Positions 1 through 9,003 of a stretch of DNA of 64,000 bases are shown here, piece by piece. The stretch spans positions 124,001 to 188,000 of the forward strand of contig NZ_CP108042.1 of assembly GCF_036173065.1 (NCBI RefSeq), given 5' to 3'. The notes beneath the pieces are model-generated. The model worked only from the letters and a program-made list of their open reading frames with translations, was not told the origin of the DNA and ran no database searches. The position numbers and the translations under genes are program-made. Numbering within the stretch: position 1 is the first letter of the stretch; each line of letters starts with the position of its first letter. The stretch comes from Rhodococcus sp. NBC_00297. GTDB taxonomy: Bacteria; Actinomycetota; Actinomycetes; Mycobacteriales; Mycobacteriaceae.

Positions 1-21
1 CAACGACGATTGGAGAATCGC

Positions 22-1932
22 ATGTCGATCGGTCCCGTCACTGTCGACCACCCGCTGTCCCTGGCCACGGCCGAGGAGATCGCATCGGTCCGTGACATCC
101 TCGCCTCCGCGGACCTGCTCACGCCTCGCACCCGCTTCGTCTACGTGGGCCTGGTCGAGCCCGACAAGTCGGCACTACGAGACAGCGATGCCCTGCCGGA
201 CCGTCGGTACCGGGCGATGCTGCTCGATCCCACCATTCCTCGATCGATCGATGCGGTCGTCTCGGTGACGCACGCTCGACTGATCTCGCACCAGGAGCTC
301 GACACCGCGACCGCCGGGCAGCTTCCCGTGCTCGACGAGGAGTTCGACCTCGTCGAGGCGCTGCTCGCGAACGACGAGCGATGGTTGACGGCATTGGGCG
401 CACGCGACGTCGATGTCGCCCAGGTCCGTGTCGCGCCCCTGTCCGCCGGAGTGTTCGACTATCCCGGCGAGGAGGGCAAGCGCATCCTGCGCGGCCTGGC
501 CTTCCTGCAGACGCACCCCGGCGACCACCCCTGGGCCCACCCCATCGATGGGCTCGTAGCCTTCGTCGACGTCGCTGCCCGCGAGGTTCTGCAGGTGCAC
601 GACCACGGGGCGGTGCCGATCCCCATGGAATCAGGCAACTTCGACGATCCCGACGTCACCGGGCCGGCGCGCACCACGCAGAAGCCGATCGAAATCACCC
701 AGCCCGAGGGGCCCAGTTTCACCGTGACCGGCAACCTCGTCGAGTGGGAGAAATGGTCGCTCCGTATCGGATTCGACGCTCGTGAGGGTCTGACGCTGCA
801 CCAGATCGGCTTCACCGACGGCGGTCGGGTGCGGCCCATCGTCCACCGGGCCTCGATCGCCGAGATGGTCGTTCCGTACGGAGACCCGTCACCGGTACGG
901 AGCTGGCAGAACTACTTCGACACCGGCGAATACCTCGTGGGCCGCTACGCCAACGCACTCGAACTCGGCTGCGACTGCGTCGGCGACATCACCTACTTCG
1001 ACGCTGTCGTCGCCGACGAGCTCGGCAACGCTCGCACCCTGCGCAATGCCATCTGTATGCACGAGGAGGACTTCGGCATCCTGTGGAAGCACACCGACCA
1101 GTGGGCGGGATCGAGCGAAACAAGACGTCAACGGCGACTGGTGATCTCGTTCTTCACCACCATCGGCAATTACGACTACGGGTTCTTCTGGTACCTCTAC
1201 CTCGACGGAACCATCGAGTTCGAGGTCAAGGCCACAGGAATCGTCTTCACCTCGGCTCACGCCGGCGGCGACTACCCCTACGGCTCGGAGATCGCGCCCG
1301 GACTCGGCGCTCCCTACCACCAGCACCTGTTCAGTGCACGCCTGGACATGACCGTCGACGGCGACCGCAACAGCGTCGAGGAGATCGAGGCCGCCCGCGT
1401 TCCCATCAGCGCACAGAACCCGCACGGAAACGCCTTCACTCTGCAAAAAACGTTGTTGCGCAATGAGACAGAGGCGCAACGCCTGGCCGACAACTCAGTG
1501 GGACGGCTCTGGCACATCGTCAATCCCGGTGTGACGAACCGCCTCGGACACCCCGTGGCCTACGCACTGTTCCCCGAGGGGAAGCCCACGCTGCTCGCCG
1601 ACCCGAGCTCCTCGGTGGCAGCCCGTGCCGCGTTCGCCACGAAGCACCTGTGGGTCACCCGGTACGACCCGGCGGAGATGTACGCCTCAGGTGACTTCGT
1701 CAACCAGCACCCCGGCGGCTCAGGGCTTCCCGCCTATGTCGCCGGCAATCGCACTGTGGAGAACGACGACATCGTTCTCTGGCACACCTTCGGGCTCACG
1801 CACTTTCCTCGACCGGAGGACTGGCCGATCATGCCCGTCGACTACACCGGTTTCACGCTCAAGCCCGTCGGCTTCTTCGACCGCAACCCCACTCTCGACG
1901 TCCCCGCTTCCGGAAAACACTGCCACGGCTGA
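22..1932 (+). CDS. tynA: Copper-containing primary amine oxidase
   Basis: Oxidises primary amines to aldehyde, ammonia and H2O2 using copper and the protein-derived cofactor topaquinone (TPQ). About 636 aa, the usual length for bacterial enzymes. The TPQ precursor is the Tyr of the N-Y-D motif (codon 1171-1173, about residue 384). The catalytic-base region [15 protein letters not shown] and the copper ligands HQH plus the His of [10 protein letters not shown] are all present, so the enzyme should be active. The ATG at 22 is preferred over an in-frame TTG at 10 because GGAGA sits at 12-16. An APC permease follows 45 bp downstream, suggesting uptake and oxidation of a biogenic or aromatic amine. 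The substrate cannot be read from sequence. Confidence 0.95.
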   Translation: MSIGPVTVDHPLSLATAEEIASVRDILASADLLTPRTRFVYVGLVEPDKSALRDSDALPDRRYRAMLLDPTIPRSIDAVVSVTHARLISHQELDTATAGQLPVLDEEFDLVEALLANDERWLTALGARDVDVAQVRVAPLSAGVFDYPGEEGKRILRGLAFLQTHPGDHPWAHPIDGLVAFVDVAAREVLQVHDHGAVPIPMESGNFDDPDVTGPARTTQKPIEITQPEGPSFTVTGNLVEWEKWSLRIGFDAREGLTLHQIGFTDGGRVRPIVHRASIAEMVVPYGDPSPVRSWQNYFDTGEYLVGRYANALELGCDCVGDITYFDAVVADELGNARTLRNAICMHEEDFGILWKHTDQWAGSSETRRQRRLVISFFTTIGNYDYGFFWYLYLDGTIEFEVKATGIVFTSAHAGGDYPYGSEIAPGLGAPYHQHLFSARLDMTVDGDRNSVEEIEAARVPISAQNPHGNAFTLQKTLLRNETEAQRLADNSVGRLWHIVNPGVTNRLGHPVAYALFPEGKPTLLADPSSSVAARAAFATKHLWVTRYDPAEMYASGDFVNQHPGGSGLPAYVAGNRTVENDDIVLWHTFGLTHFPRPEDWPIMPVDYTGFTLKPVGFFDRNPTLDVPASGKHCHG

Positions 1933-1977
1933 CATCTCGACAATCCCGCTCGCCACCCTCTCCCACACGGAGCCATC

Positions 1978-3447
1978 ATGACCACTGACCGTCCCACGAC
2001 CGACACACCCGCTCACGACCACCGGTTACGCCGAGGATCTCTCGGCACACTCGGTGTCACCTTCTTCGTCATCTCGGCGGCCGCGCCACTGACCGCCATG
2101 GCAGGAGGAGCGCCCGTGGCGATGCTTCTCGGTAACGGGCCGGGGGTGCCTGGCGCCTACGTCCTCGCCGCGGTCACCCTGCTGGTGTTCGCGATCGGTT
2201 ACACCGCTATGGCCCGCCATCACACCAGTACCGGTGCGTTCTACTCCTATGTCACCAGAGGGCTGCGTCAGCAATTCGGCGGGGCAGCAGCGTATCTGGC
2301 GCTGATCAGCTACAACGCCATGCAGATCGGCCTGTGGGGACTGTTCGGCGCCGCCACCAGTGGGTTCGTCACCGACGAGTTCGGCGTCACCATCGAGTGG
2401 TGGGTATACGTGCTCATCGGGATCGCAGCGGTCGCGGTACTCGGATATCGGCAGATCGATCTCTCGGTGAAGGTGCTGTCGGTGCTCGTCGCCGCGGAGT
2501 TCCTGGTCGTCCTCGGCCTCGCGATCGTCATCGCGATCAAGGGCGCCGACTACGGCGCCGCGCCCCTCGAGATCACCCCGCTCACGCCGGGCGCACTGAC
2601 CAGTGGCTCGCTGCCCATCGCGCTGCTGTTCTGCTTCGCGTCCTTCGTCGGTTTCGAGGCCACCGCCATCTACAGCGAAGAGGCGAAGGACCCTGCACGC
2701 ACCGTTCCTCGCGCGACGTTCCTGTCCGTGGTCACCATCGGGTCCGTGTACGCCGTCGTGACGTTCCTGATGGTCAACGGTGCGGGATCGGCGAACATCC
2801 CCGATGCCGTGGCGAAGCTGGCGGATCCGACGACGTTCATCTTCGAACTGTCGAACGGCTACATCGGACCCTGGTACACGACCATCATGCGCGCACTGTT
2901 CGTGACCAGTGTGTTCGCCGCGGTGCTGGCCTTTCACAACGCCGTGGCGCGGTATACCTACGCCCTGGGGCGCGAGGGGCTGCTGCCCGATCGCGCCGGC
3001 AGAACCCATGCGCGCCATCGCAGTCCGCACGTCGGATCGCTGGCGCAGTCCGTCCTGGCTGTCCTGATCGTGGTTCTGTTCGCTCTCACGGCGAAGGACC
3101 CCGTGCTCGCCCTGTTCACGTGGTTGACCAACCTGGGCACGCTCGGAGTCATCGCCCTGATGGCCGCGTCGTCTTTCGCCATCGTGGCGTTCTTCGCTCG
3201 CCACCGCGAACTCGACCGCAACGTTCTCCGCACCGTGGTGGCGCCGATCATCGCCGGCATCGCGCTGCTCGGCATCCTCGCGTACGCCGTCGCCAACTTC
3301 GAGCTCCTCATCAGCTCGGGTGGCGCTCTCGTCTGGGTGCTGCCCGGTCTGCTCGTGCTCGTCGCACTGCTCGGTGTAGGGGCGTCGTTCGTCCTGAAGT
3401 CGAAGTCCCGTCGGCGATACGCCGACATGGGTCGGCACCGAGAATGA
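1978..3447 (+). CDS. APC-family amino acid/amine permease
   Basis: A 489-aa integral membrane protein with about 12 hydrophobic segments. The first (GVTFFVISAAAPLTAMAGG) carries the glycine/alanine-rich unwound-helix pattern of the amino acid-polyamine-organocation superfamily. The cytoplasmic loop EEAKDPARTVPRA is typical of APC transporters. Its place directly behind the copper amine oxidase makes it the likely importer of that enzyme's amine substrate; this is inferred from context. Its stop codon overlaps the start of the next gene by 4 bp (ATGA), so the two are translationally coupled. Confidence 0.92.
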   Translation: MTTDRPTTDTPAHDHRLRRGSLGTLGVTFFVISAAAPLTAMAGGAPVAMLLGNGPGVPGAYVLAAVTLLVFAIGYTAMARHHTSTGAFYSYVTRGLRQQFGGAAAYLALISYNAMQIGLWGLFGAATSGFVTDEFGVTIEWWVYVLIGIAAVAVLGYRQIDLSVKVLSVLVAAEFLVVLGLAIVIAIKGADYGAAPLEITPLTPGALTSGSLPIALLFCFASFVGFEATAIYSEEAKDPARTVPRATFLSVVTIGSVYAVVTFLMVNGAGSANIPDAVAKLADPTTFIFELSNGYIGPWYTTIMRALFVTSVFAAVLAFHNAVARYTYALGREGLLPDRAGRTHARHRSPHVGSLAQSVLAVLIVVLFALTAKDPVLALFTWLTNLGTLGVIALMAASSFAIVAFFARHRELDRNVLRTVVAPIIAGIALLGILAYAVANFELLISSGGALVWVLPGLLVLVALLGVGASFVLKSKSRRRYADMGRHRE

Positions 3448-4001
3448 CGATGTCGGCCGTCCACCCGGCGTCCTACTCGAGCGGCGACGCGGCGCTGGAC
3501 AGCACGGGCTACAGGGTCGCCGCTGTTGTTGCGGTGCTCGTCGCGTCCGTATCCGCGGCGGCGCATCTCGTGCCGTCGGGGCACTCCGGGGCCACCGCAC
3601 TCACATCGATCATGGCGGCTGGTTGCATGGTGTGCGGAGTGCACGTGTGTCGACGGCCGTCGATCGGCGCGTGGGTCGTCACCGCGCTGATGTCGACTGT
3701 GATGATCGCTGTGCACCTGGCGACGATGGACGGCCGCGTAGGGGTAGGGCACGCCCATCATGAAGTCTCGGTTCCCGTGAACGGAGCGTCCACGGCCATG
3801 CATCTGCCGGTCTACCTCGGAGCGCTGGAGCTCATCGTGTCGGGGTCGGTGGTGTGGATCGCGACGCAGTCCCGGAGACCGGGGATCCTCAGCGAAAGTT
3901 CGTCGACACAGTGGCGCGGCACGACTAATGCCTTGGGACCGCCGAGCTCGTCGACGACGGGGTTCTCGGTGTGCGGTTCTTACATTCACAGGGGCGCGTA
4001 G
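3444..4001 (+). CDS. Small four-helix membrane protein of unknown function
   Basis: About 185 aa, with roughly four predicted transmembrane segments (near residues 23-43, 50-70, 74-96 and 115-137) and a short soluble C-terminus. It starts at an ATG that overlaps the permease stop (ATGA), so it belongs to the amine oxidase transcript. The loop after the third helix contains GHAHHE, a His cluster that could bind a metal. A role in copper supply to the amine oxidase is therefore possible but purely inferred. No family is recognised. A second ATG at 3450 is an alternative start. Confidence 0.7.
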   Translation: MTMSAVHPASYSSGDAALDSTGYRVAAVVAVLVASVSAAAHLVPSGHSGATALTSIMAAGCMVCGVHVCRRPSIGAWVVTALMSTVMIAVHLATMDGRVGVGHAHHEVSVPVNGASTAMHLPVYLGALELIVSGSVVWIATQSRRPGILSESSSTQWRGTTNALGPPSSSTTGFSVCGSYIHRGA

Positions 4002-4100
4002 CCAGACCATCGTGATACCCGGCTCGCAGTCGCATTGTCGCCACTCATTGAAACACGCTGCACAGCAGAGAGATAATCACTCCGTCGCGTGCGAAGCCAG

Positions 4101-4133
4101 TGATTCTCACTGCTGTGACAGTGTCACGAATCA
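4101..4133. promoter_or_regulatory. Nested inverted repeat in the 4002-4344 intergenic region
   Basis: Outer arms TGATTC and GAATCA enclose inner arms CACTG and CAGTG. The region 4002-4344 has no convincing gene and is more AT-rich than its surroundings. This element may be a terminator for the amine oxidase transcript or a regulator site; the sequence does not decide. Confidence 0.4.
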
Positions 4134-4259
4134 GGTCGTCGAACCTCCGCGTCTCGGCCGCGGAGTAGTTCCGTGCCGTTTTCGATTGTGCTTGTCAGCG
4201 CAGGACTCGCTTGTGAGCCGAGTCACGCACTGCTACGGTATTACCACCCATCGGGAACT

Positions 4260-4282
4260 GTGTTACTGATTATTAGGAACAC
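4260..4282. promoter_or_regulatory. Candidate operator upstream of the dehydrogenase pair
   Basis: A 23-bp imperfect palindrome with perfect outer arms GTGTT and AACAC and further inner symmetry around an AT-rich centre. It lies 62 bp before the preferred GTG start at 4345, a normal place for a repressor or IclR-type site. The IclR gene at 6534 is the nearest candidate regulator. Confidence 0.45.
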
Positions 4283-4344
4283 AATCTCGCCATCCCCGAG
4301 TCGGAGCAACGCGCATGCCCGACTACGACTCATGCAGGAGAGCC

Positions 4345-5415
4345 GTGACTCAGTACGAAATCGCCGTCATCCCGGGCGATGGCATCGGGACCGAAGTCGT
4401 CGAGGCCGCAATGGCGGTGCTGAAGCATTGCGAGACCTCCCGCGGGATAGATCTGAACTACACCTTTCATGATTTCAGTGCGGACCTCTACCGTCGCACC
4501 GGTCGTAGAATGACCGAAGCCGACATGGACGAGATCGGAAAAGCGGACGCAGTCCTGTTCGGCGCGATGGGATTGCCGGATGTGCGCGATGCGAACGGGC
4601 TCGAACTCGGTGCGCAGGTCGACATGCGTGCGCACTACGGGCTGTTCTCGAGCCTCCGTCCGGTTCGTCTCCACGCGGGAGTCCACAGCCCAGTGAAGGC
4701 AGACCACATCGACATGCTCGTCATTCGGGAGACATCGGAAGGTATGTTCGCCGGCTTGTCCGATTTCCACGAGCCGAGCGACGATGAAGCAAGTGACCGC
4801 ATGACCATCACACGGCGAACATGCGAGAAACTGTTCGGCGTGGCATTCGACCAGGCCCGAGCACGCCACACTCGGGGCACACCGGGGCACGTGACGTTGT
4901 TGCACAAGTCGAACGCCCTGCGCAGCAACGTCCTGATGGAAAAAGTGTTCGACGAGGTCGCCGCCGAGAACCCCGACGTGGCGACCGCGAAGTTGTACAT
5001 CGACGCCGGATCCATGCTCATGGTCACCGAACCGGAGCGTTTCGATGTCGTGGTGACCGAGAACATCTTCGGAGACATCGTCTCGGAGATCGCGGCGGGC
5101 CTCGTCGGAGGACTCGGTGTCGCACCCTCTGCCGACATAAGTCGCGAGCGCGGGGTTTTTCAACCGTCACACGGTAGCGCGCCCGACATCGCGGGCAAAG
5201 GCATTGCCAATCCGATAGCGATGATTCTCTCCGCCGCGATGATGCTCCAGTGGATCGGCGAGAAGAACGACGACGGCCGCTGCCTGTCGGCCGCACGTGA
5301 CATCGATGACGCCGTCGAATCGACGCTCGCGTCGGGCCCTCTGGCGAGGGACCTCGGCGGAACGGCGAGCACGCAGGAAGTAGTGGACGCAGTCATCGGC
5401 GCCCTACCCCGGTAG
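4345..5415 (+). CDS. Isocitrate/isopropylmalate/tartrate dehydrogenase family protein
   Basis: NAD(P)-dependent oxidative decarboxylase of a 2-hydroxy acid that carries a second carboxylate at C3. The N-terminal PGDGIG motif, the central RETSEGMF segment and the conserved FQPSHGSAPDIAGKGIANP nucleotide-binding region are clear. About 356 aa from the GTG at 4345, close to tartrate/D-malate dehydrogenases. That start follows AGGAG at 4336-4340; an upstream ATG at 4315 with GGAG at 4303 would add ten residues. It does not sit with leuC, leuD or leuA, so leucine synthesis is unlikely. Tartrate, D-malate or a substituted malate is more plausible. Confidence 0.85.
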   Translation: MTQYEIAVIPGDGIGTEVVEAAMAVLKHCETSRGIDLNYTFHDFSADLYRRTGRRMTEADMDEIGKADAVLFGAMGLPDVRDANGLELGAQVDMRAHYGLFSSLRPVRLHAGVHSPVKADHIDMLVIRETSEGMFAGLSDFHEPSDDEASDRMTITRRTCEKLFGVAFDQARARHTRGTPGHVTLLHKSNALRSNVLMEKVFDEVAAENPDVATAKLYIDAGSMLMVTEPERFDVVVTENIFGDIVSEIAAGLVGGLGVAPSADISRERGVFQPSHGSAPDIAGKGIANPIAMILSAAMMLQWIGEKNDDGRCLSAARDIDDAVESTLASGPLARDLGGTASTQEVVDAVIGALPR

Positions 5416-5522
5416 GTGCGTGCAACGCTGCTCGCTCCTCGAGTACACGGACCGATCACGACACCAATGCTCGAGGTTTGCCCATCGGCATCCGACCGGG
5501 CACCACACACGGAAAGCAACCC

Positions 5523-6512
5523 ATGTCCCTGAAAGTTCTGTTTCTCAACCCCTTGCCGGACTACGTCGATCGCATCGTGAGCTCTGCACCGGCCGGCTTC
5601 GATGTGACGATCATGTCGTTGGACTCCGGTCTGTCGGCCATGTGTGCCGAGGCGGCTGACGCGGATTTCATCATCTCCGGCGTGAACGTTCCCGAAGCGG
5701 TGTTCCGCGCCGCCGAGAAGGTCAAATTCATTCAGTACATGAGTTCCGGTTACGGGCAACTCCCGCTCGATGCCCTCAATGATCTGAAGGTGCCGGTCGC
5801 CCAGATGAAGACCCACTCCATATCAGTGGCGGAACATGCACTGACGTTGATCTTGACTGTGTTGCGTCGAATACCTGCATCGATGCAGTTCATGCGGGAG
5901 GGGAGTTGGCGTGAAGATCTGGACGAGACGTCCTATTCCGAACTTTACGGTAAGACCGTCGGGATCGTGGGCCTCGGCAACATCGGCCGCTGGGTCGGAA
6001 AGATCGTGCACCAAGGTTTCGGGGCCGACGTCGTGTTCTACGACAATGCGGAGATCCCCCTGACAGTGTCCGAACTCATTCCGGCTCGCCGTGTCGAGCT
6101 GAAGGAACTGATGTCGATGTCCGACGTCGTCTGCCTCAGTGTTCCGTTGAACGCGGAGTCCGATCAGATGATCGGGTACGAGGAACTCGCCGCGATGAAG
6201 AGCAGTGGTGTGCTGGTCAATGTCGGGCGAGGGGAAGTCGTGGACGAGACCGCCCTGATCGAACTTCTCCGTGCGGACCGAATCGCCGGTGCCGGCCTCG
6301 ACGTCTACGCGAGCGAGCCACTAAGCCCGACAAGTGAATTGCTTCAACTCGATCGAGTCGTGTGCACACCCCATATGGCCGGTGTGGGCTGGGAGAACGT
6401 GCAGAGGCGAATCGCCATGGTTTGGCACAACTTCGACACTGTGCTTCGTGGCGGAACGCCCAGTGGAGTCATCACCGCGACGAAACGAGCGCCCGTCGAC
6501 GTCCGTGTGTGA
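5523..6512 (+). CDS. D-2-hydroxyacid dehydrogenase (NAD-dependent)
   Basis: A 329-aa member of the D-isomer-specific 2-hydroxyacid dehydrogenase family, interconverting a 2-keto acid and a D-2-hydroxy acid. The Rossmann motif GLGNIGRWVG lies near residue 150. The catalytic region shows NVGRGEVVDE and, near the C-terminus, the acid/base His in CTPHMAG. The ATG at 5523 is chosen because an earlier in-frame ATG at 5478 lacks a ribosome site and adds non-family residues. It follows the dehydrogenase at 4345 by 107 bp and precedes an IclR regulator, so it probably acts in the same acid pathway. Confidence 0.9.
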   Translation: MSLKVLFLNPLPDYVDRIVSSAPAGFDVTIMSLDSGLSAMCAEAADADFIISGVNVPEAVFRAAEKVKFIQYMSSGYGQLPLDALNDLKVPVAQMKTHSISVAEHALTLILTVLRRIPASMQFMREGSWREDLDETSYSELYGKTVGIVGLGNIGRWVGKIVHQGFGADVVFYDNAEIPLTVSELIPARRVELKELMSMSDVVCLSVPLNAESDQMIGYEELAAMKSSGVLVNVGRGEVVDETALIELLRADRIAGAGLDVYASEPLSPTSELLQLDRVVCTPHMAGVGWENVQRRIAMVWHNFDTVLRGGTPSGVITATKRAPVDVRV

Positions 6513-6533
6513 TCGCACCGAACGGGTCCACCT

Positions 6534-7241
6534 ATGATCGACAGCGTCCGATCGAACGCGGAGAGGTGGTGGCAAGACGACATGGCCGAAGTCGAGTCGG
6601 ATTCGAGTATCACTCCGACGGTGGGAGTCCTGCCACGTGCCGCTGCGATCATCGATGCAGTGGAGATCCAACCACGTTCGACCACGGACCTGGCATGCTT
6701 ATTGGGTCTGTCGTCATCCACGGTGTACCGGCTCGTGAGCGAGATGGTGCGCTACTCGTTTCTTCGACGTGCCGACGACGGATTGATTCATCCAGGAGAT
6801 CGCTATACCAGCTCACTCCTGAACGACGTTGCGAAACGGGTGCTCGAGCGACTGCGCGAGGTCACCGAGGAGACCGCGCAATTGTGGGTTCCACGTGGGA
6901 ACGACCGACTGTGCACCGTCAGCGTGGACTCCCGTCACGTGTTGCGGGCGGTGGGGCCGGTAGGAACTGCCGTACCGATGACTCTCGGCTCCGCGAGCCA
7001 TGTCCTGTCGGGGGATCTCGATTCCGACCGCAGTGCCCGCGAGCGCGGATGGTGGGAAGCCATGGAAGAGCGGACCCCGGGACTCGGATCCGTGAGTGCA
7101 CCTGTGCGAAAAGACGGGCGCATCATCGCCGCAGTATGTGTCGCCGGTCCCGTCCAGCGTATCGACACGACGCCGGGACAGATGTGGGGGAGCGCCGTGC
7201 TCGACGCCGCCCGCGACATAGAGAAGTCGCTCGCGCCCTGA
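6534..7241 (+). CDS. IclR-family transcriptional regulator
   Basis: About 235 aa. The N-terminal winged helix (ATDLACLLGLSSSTVYRLVSEM-like region, residues about 40-75) is followed by a shortened effector domain ending in a VSAPVRKDGRIIAAVCVAGP-like stretch, the usual IclR C-terminal pattern. It sits only 21 bp after the D-2-hydroxyacid dehydrogenase and upstream of the CoA transferase operon, so it is the best candidate to read the shared palindromes at 7700 and 11758. An internal ATG at 6582 could be the true start. Confidence 0.8.
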   Translation: MIDSVRSNAERWWQDDMAEVESDSSITPTVGVLPRAAAIIDAVEIQPRSTTDLACLLGLSSSTVYRLVSEMVRYSFLRRADDGLIHPGDRYTSSLLNDVAKRVLERLREVTEETAQLWVPRGNDRLCTVSVDSRHVLRAVGPVGTAVPMTLGSASHVLSGDLDSDRSARERGWWEAMEERTPGLGSVSAPVRKDGRIIAAVCVAGPVQRIDTTPGQMWGSAVLDAARDIEKSLAP

Positions 7242-7673
7242 CGTGGTTGTCCGTCACTGCGAGCCGAGGTCCACTTCGTCCGGGGTGCACGACCCTCATC
7301 CCCTCCATGAGACCGCTGAACTCGCCACGTACCTATGGACGAGGGTGCCGCGTGCGGCGCCGCTCGCGGTGATCGCGCTCAGGGCGGAGCCGTGCGTGCT
7401 CCGATTGCAGCCGAGCTGACGGAGGCTTGCACGGGTGCTGACCCGGCCCGCCCTCATGGCCGCGCATCCGCGCGCCCGGGCAAGTCCCGAGCGCGTCGGC
7501 CACTACATCGGTCGGTGCGATCGGCGTGCTCCAGATCGGCTCTCGGCATCAGGGTCGACAGAGCGCGGTCGCGCGACCCTCTGGCACATCGAATCGGCAC
7601 GCCTGGGGGAGTTGGCGTTTCCGACGTGGTCCGACCCGGGTGTACTTGCGATTGGTGATCCAGAACACTACTG
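7242..7673. other. Gene-free interval after the IclR gene
   Basis: About 430 bp with only short GC-driven open frames. One frame gives protein-like stretches interrupted by a stop near 7420, which might be a decayed gene, but I recognise no family. No repeat or terminator hairpin stands out. The promoter of the CoA transferase operon begins at its right end. Confidence 0.4.
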
Positions 7674-7701
7674 TTGCTATCAATAAAGAGGAATTAATGT
7701 C
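7674..7701 (+). promoter_or_regulatory. Predicted promoter of the CoA transferase operon
   Basis: A -35-like TTGCTA (7674-7679) and a -10-like TAATGT (7696-7701) are separated by 16 bp, in a locally AT-rich stretch directly before the gene at 7743. The -10 box overlaps the palindrome at 7700-7716, as expected for a repressed promoter. Confidence 0.45.
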
Positions 7702-7716
7702 TCATTTATTGAGACT
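7700..7716. promoter_or_regulatory. 17-bp palindromic operator, copy 1
   Basis: GTCTCATTTATTGAGAC: perfect 6-bp arms around a 5-bp AT centre, overlapping the predicted -10 box and ending 26 bp before the start codon at 7743. A near-identical palindrome lies at 11758-11774 before the MatC-type carrier, suggesting one regulator for both transcripts. Confidence 0.65.
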
Positions 7717-7742
7717 GCGCTAGGTGCGAGGAAGGCAGCCAC

Positions 7743-9002
7743 ATGCAGAGCCCTGACGACCATCGCGAATCACCCTCCGATGAGGAGACGGGGAATGGTC
7801 CACTGCACGGGTTCCGCGTCATCGAGCTCGGGAATTTCATCGCCGCACCGTTCGCCAGCCGTCTCTTCGCGGACTTCGGTGCCGAGGTCGTCAAGATCGA
7901 GCGGCCGGACGGCGGGGATGAGCTGCGAGGATGGCGGCGGCACAGGGGCACCACCTCGATGATGTTCCGCACGATCGCGCGGAACAAGCAGTCGGTGACA
8001 ATCGACCTCCGGGAGGACGCGGGCCGGGATCTCGCGCTACGGCTGATCGAGACCGCAGATGTCGTCGTCGAGAACTTTCGGCCGGGGACGTTGGAACGGT
8101 GGGGATTGGGGCCGGACACGCTGCAGGAACGCAATCCTCGGCTCGTCATGGTTCGCATCTCCGGGTACGGCCAGACCGGTCCGAACCGTGACCGTGCCGG
8201 GTTCGGCGGTGTCGCGGAGGCCTTCGGCGGGCTTCGACACGTGACCGGACATCCCGACCGACCGTCTGTCCGGCCGGCCGCACCCATCGGAGACGTGCTG
8301 GCTGGTCTGCACGGGGCCGTCGGAGCGCTGGTGATGCTTCTCGCTCGTGAACGCTCTGGGTCTGACCACTCCCGCCCGAAGGTGGCAGACGTCGCACTGC
8401 ACGAGGCCGTATTCATGGCCATGGAGAGCCTGATACCGGATCACGATGCCTACGGCATCGTCAGGGAACGCACGGCCGGGAACCTTCCGGGTGTGGTGCC
8501 CGGTGGGGTGTACAACTGTTCGGACGGAGGCGTGGTGATCGCCGGGAATTCCAGCGGCGTCTTCGGTCGGCTCATGACCGCAGTGGGCCGACCGGATCTC
8601 GCCGCTGATCCCGACCTGGCAGACGGCAATCGCCGGTTTCACCGCGAGGCCGAACTTGACGATGCCATCACCGCATGGACCGGAAAGCGAACCGTCGCAG
8701 TGGCTGTCAAAGAACTCGGCGCCGCCGGCGTACCGGTTGGCGAGGTCTACGACGCTGCGCAGATCGCGAGCGACGCCCACTTCGAGTCCCGCGGAATGCT
8801 GCAATCGCTGAAGGTGGAGATCGACGCCGGTGTCGAGGAGGACATTCGCTTCCCCGGTGTGGTCCCACGATTCGACGACCGGGCCACCGTGGTTCGGTGG
8901 GCAGGGCCGGATCTCGGACGTCACACCGACGAGGTGTTGCGCGCAGCGCTGCACCTAGACGATCGCGAACTCGAAGAGCTGCGCGCTCGAAAGGTCATCT
9001 GA
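7743..9002 (+). CDS. CaiB/BaiF (family III) CoA transferase
   Basis: A 419-aa family III CoA transferase, which moves CoA from an acyl-CoA donor to a free carboxylate. The N-terminal core GFRVIELGNFIAAPFASRLFADFGAEVVKIERP and the RNKQSVTIDLR segment are diagnostic. The acceptor Asp is expected in the DVVVENFRPG-to-linker region (family knowledge). It begins a tight operon: an HMG-CoA-lyase-like gene starts 1 bp after its stop region and a ThDP enzyme follows. It probably activates the imported acid as a CoA thioester for the lyase. Confidence 0.9.
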   Translation: MQSPDDHRESPSDEETGNGPLHGFRVIELGNFIAAPFASRLFADFGAEVVKIERPDGGDELRGWRRHRGTTSMMFRTIARNKQSVTIDLREDAGRDLALRLIETADVVVENFRPGTLERWGLGPDTLQERNPRLVMVRISGYGQTGPNRDRAGFGGVAEAFGGLRHVTGHPDRPSVRPAAPIGDVLAGLHGAVGALVMLLARERSGSDHSRPKVADVALHEAVFMAMESLIPDHDAYGIVRERTAGNLPGVVPGGVYNCSDGGVVIAGNSSGVFGRLMTAVGRPDLAADPDLADGNRRFHREAELDDAITAWTGKRTVAVAVKELGAAGVPVGEVYDAAQIASDAHFESRGMLQSLKVEIDAGVEEDIRFPGVVPRFDDRATVVRWAGPDLGRHTDEVLRAALHLDDRELEELRARKVI

Positions 9003-9003
9003 A

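Noticed and set aside
2026-3600. A 524-codon minus-strand frame across the APC permease
   Set aside because: Low-complexity Arg/Asp/Gly-rich sequence opposite a clear membrane protein.
4315-4344. ATG 4315 as start of the isopropylmalate-type dehydrogenase
   Set aside because: Ten extra residues not seen in the family; GTG 4345 has a better-fitting N-terminus, though the earlier ATG also has a ribosome site and cannot be excluded.
7335-7686. Overlapping short plus-strand frames before the CoA transferase operon
   Set aside because: No family, no ribosome site and biased composition; kept only as gene-free interval.
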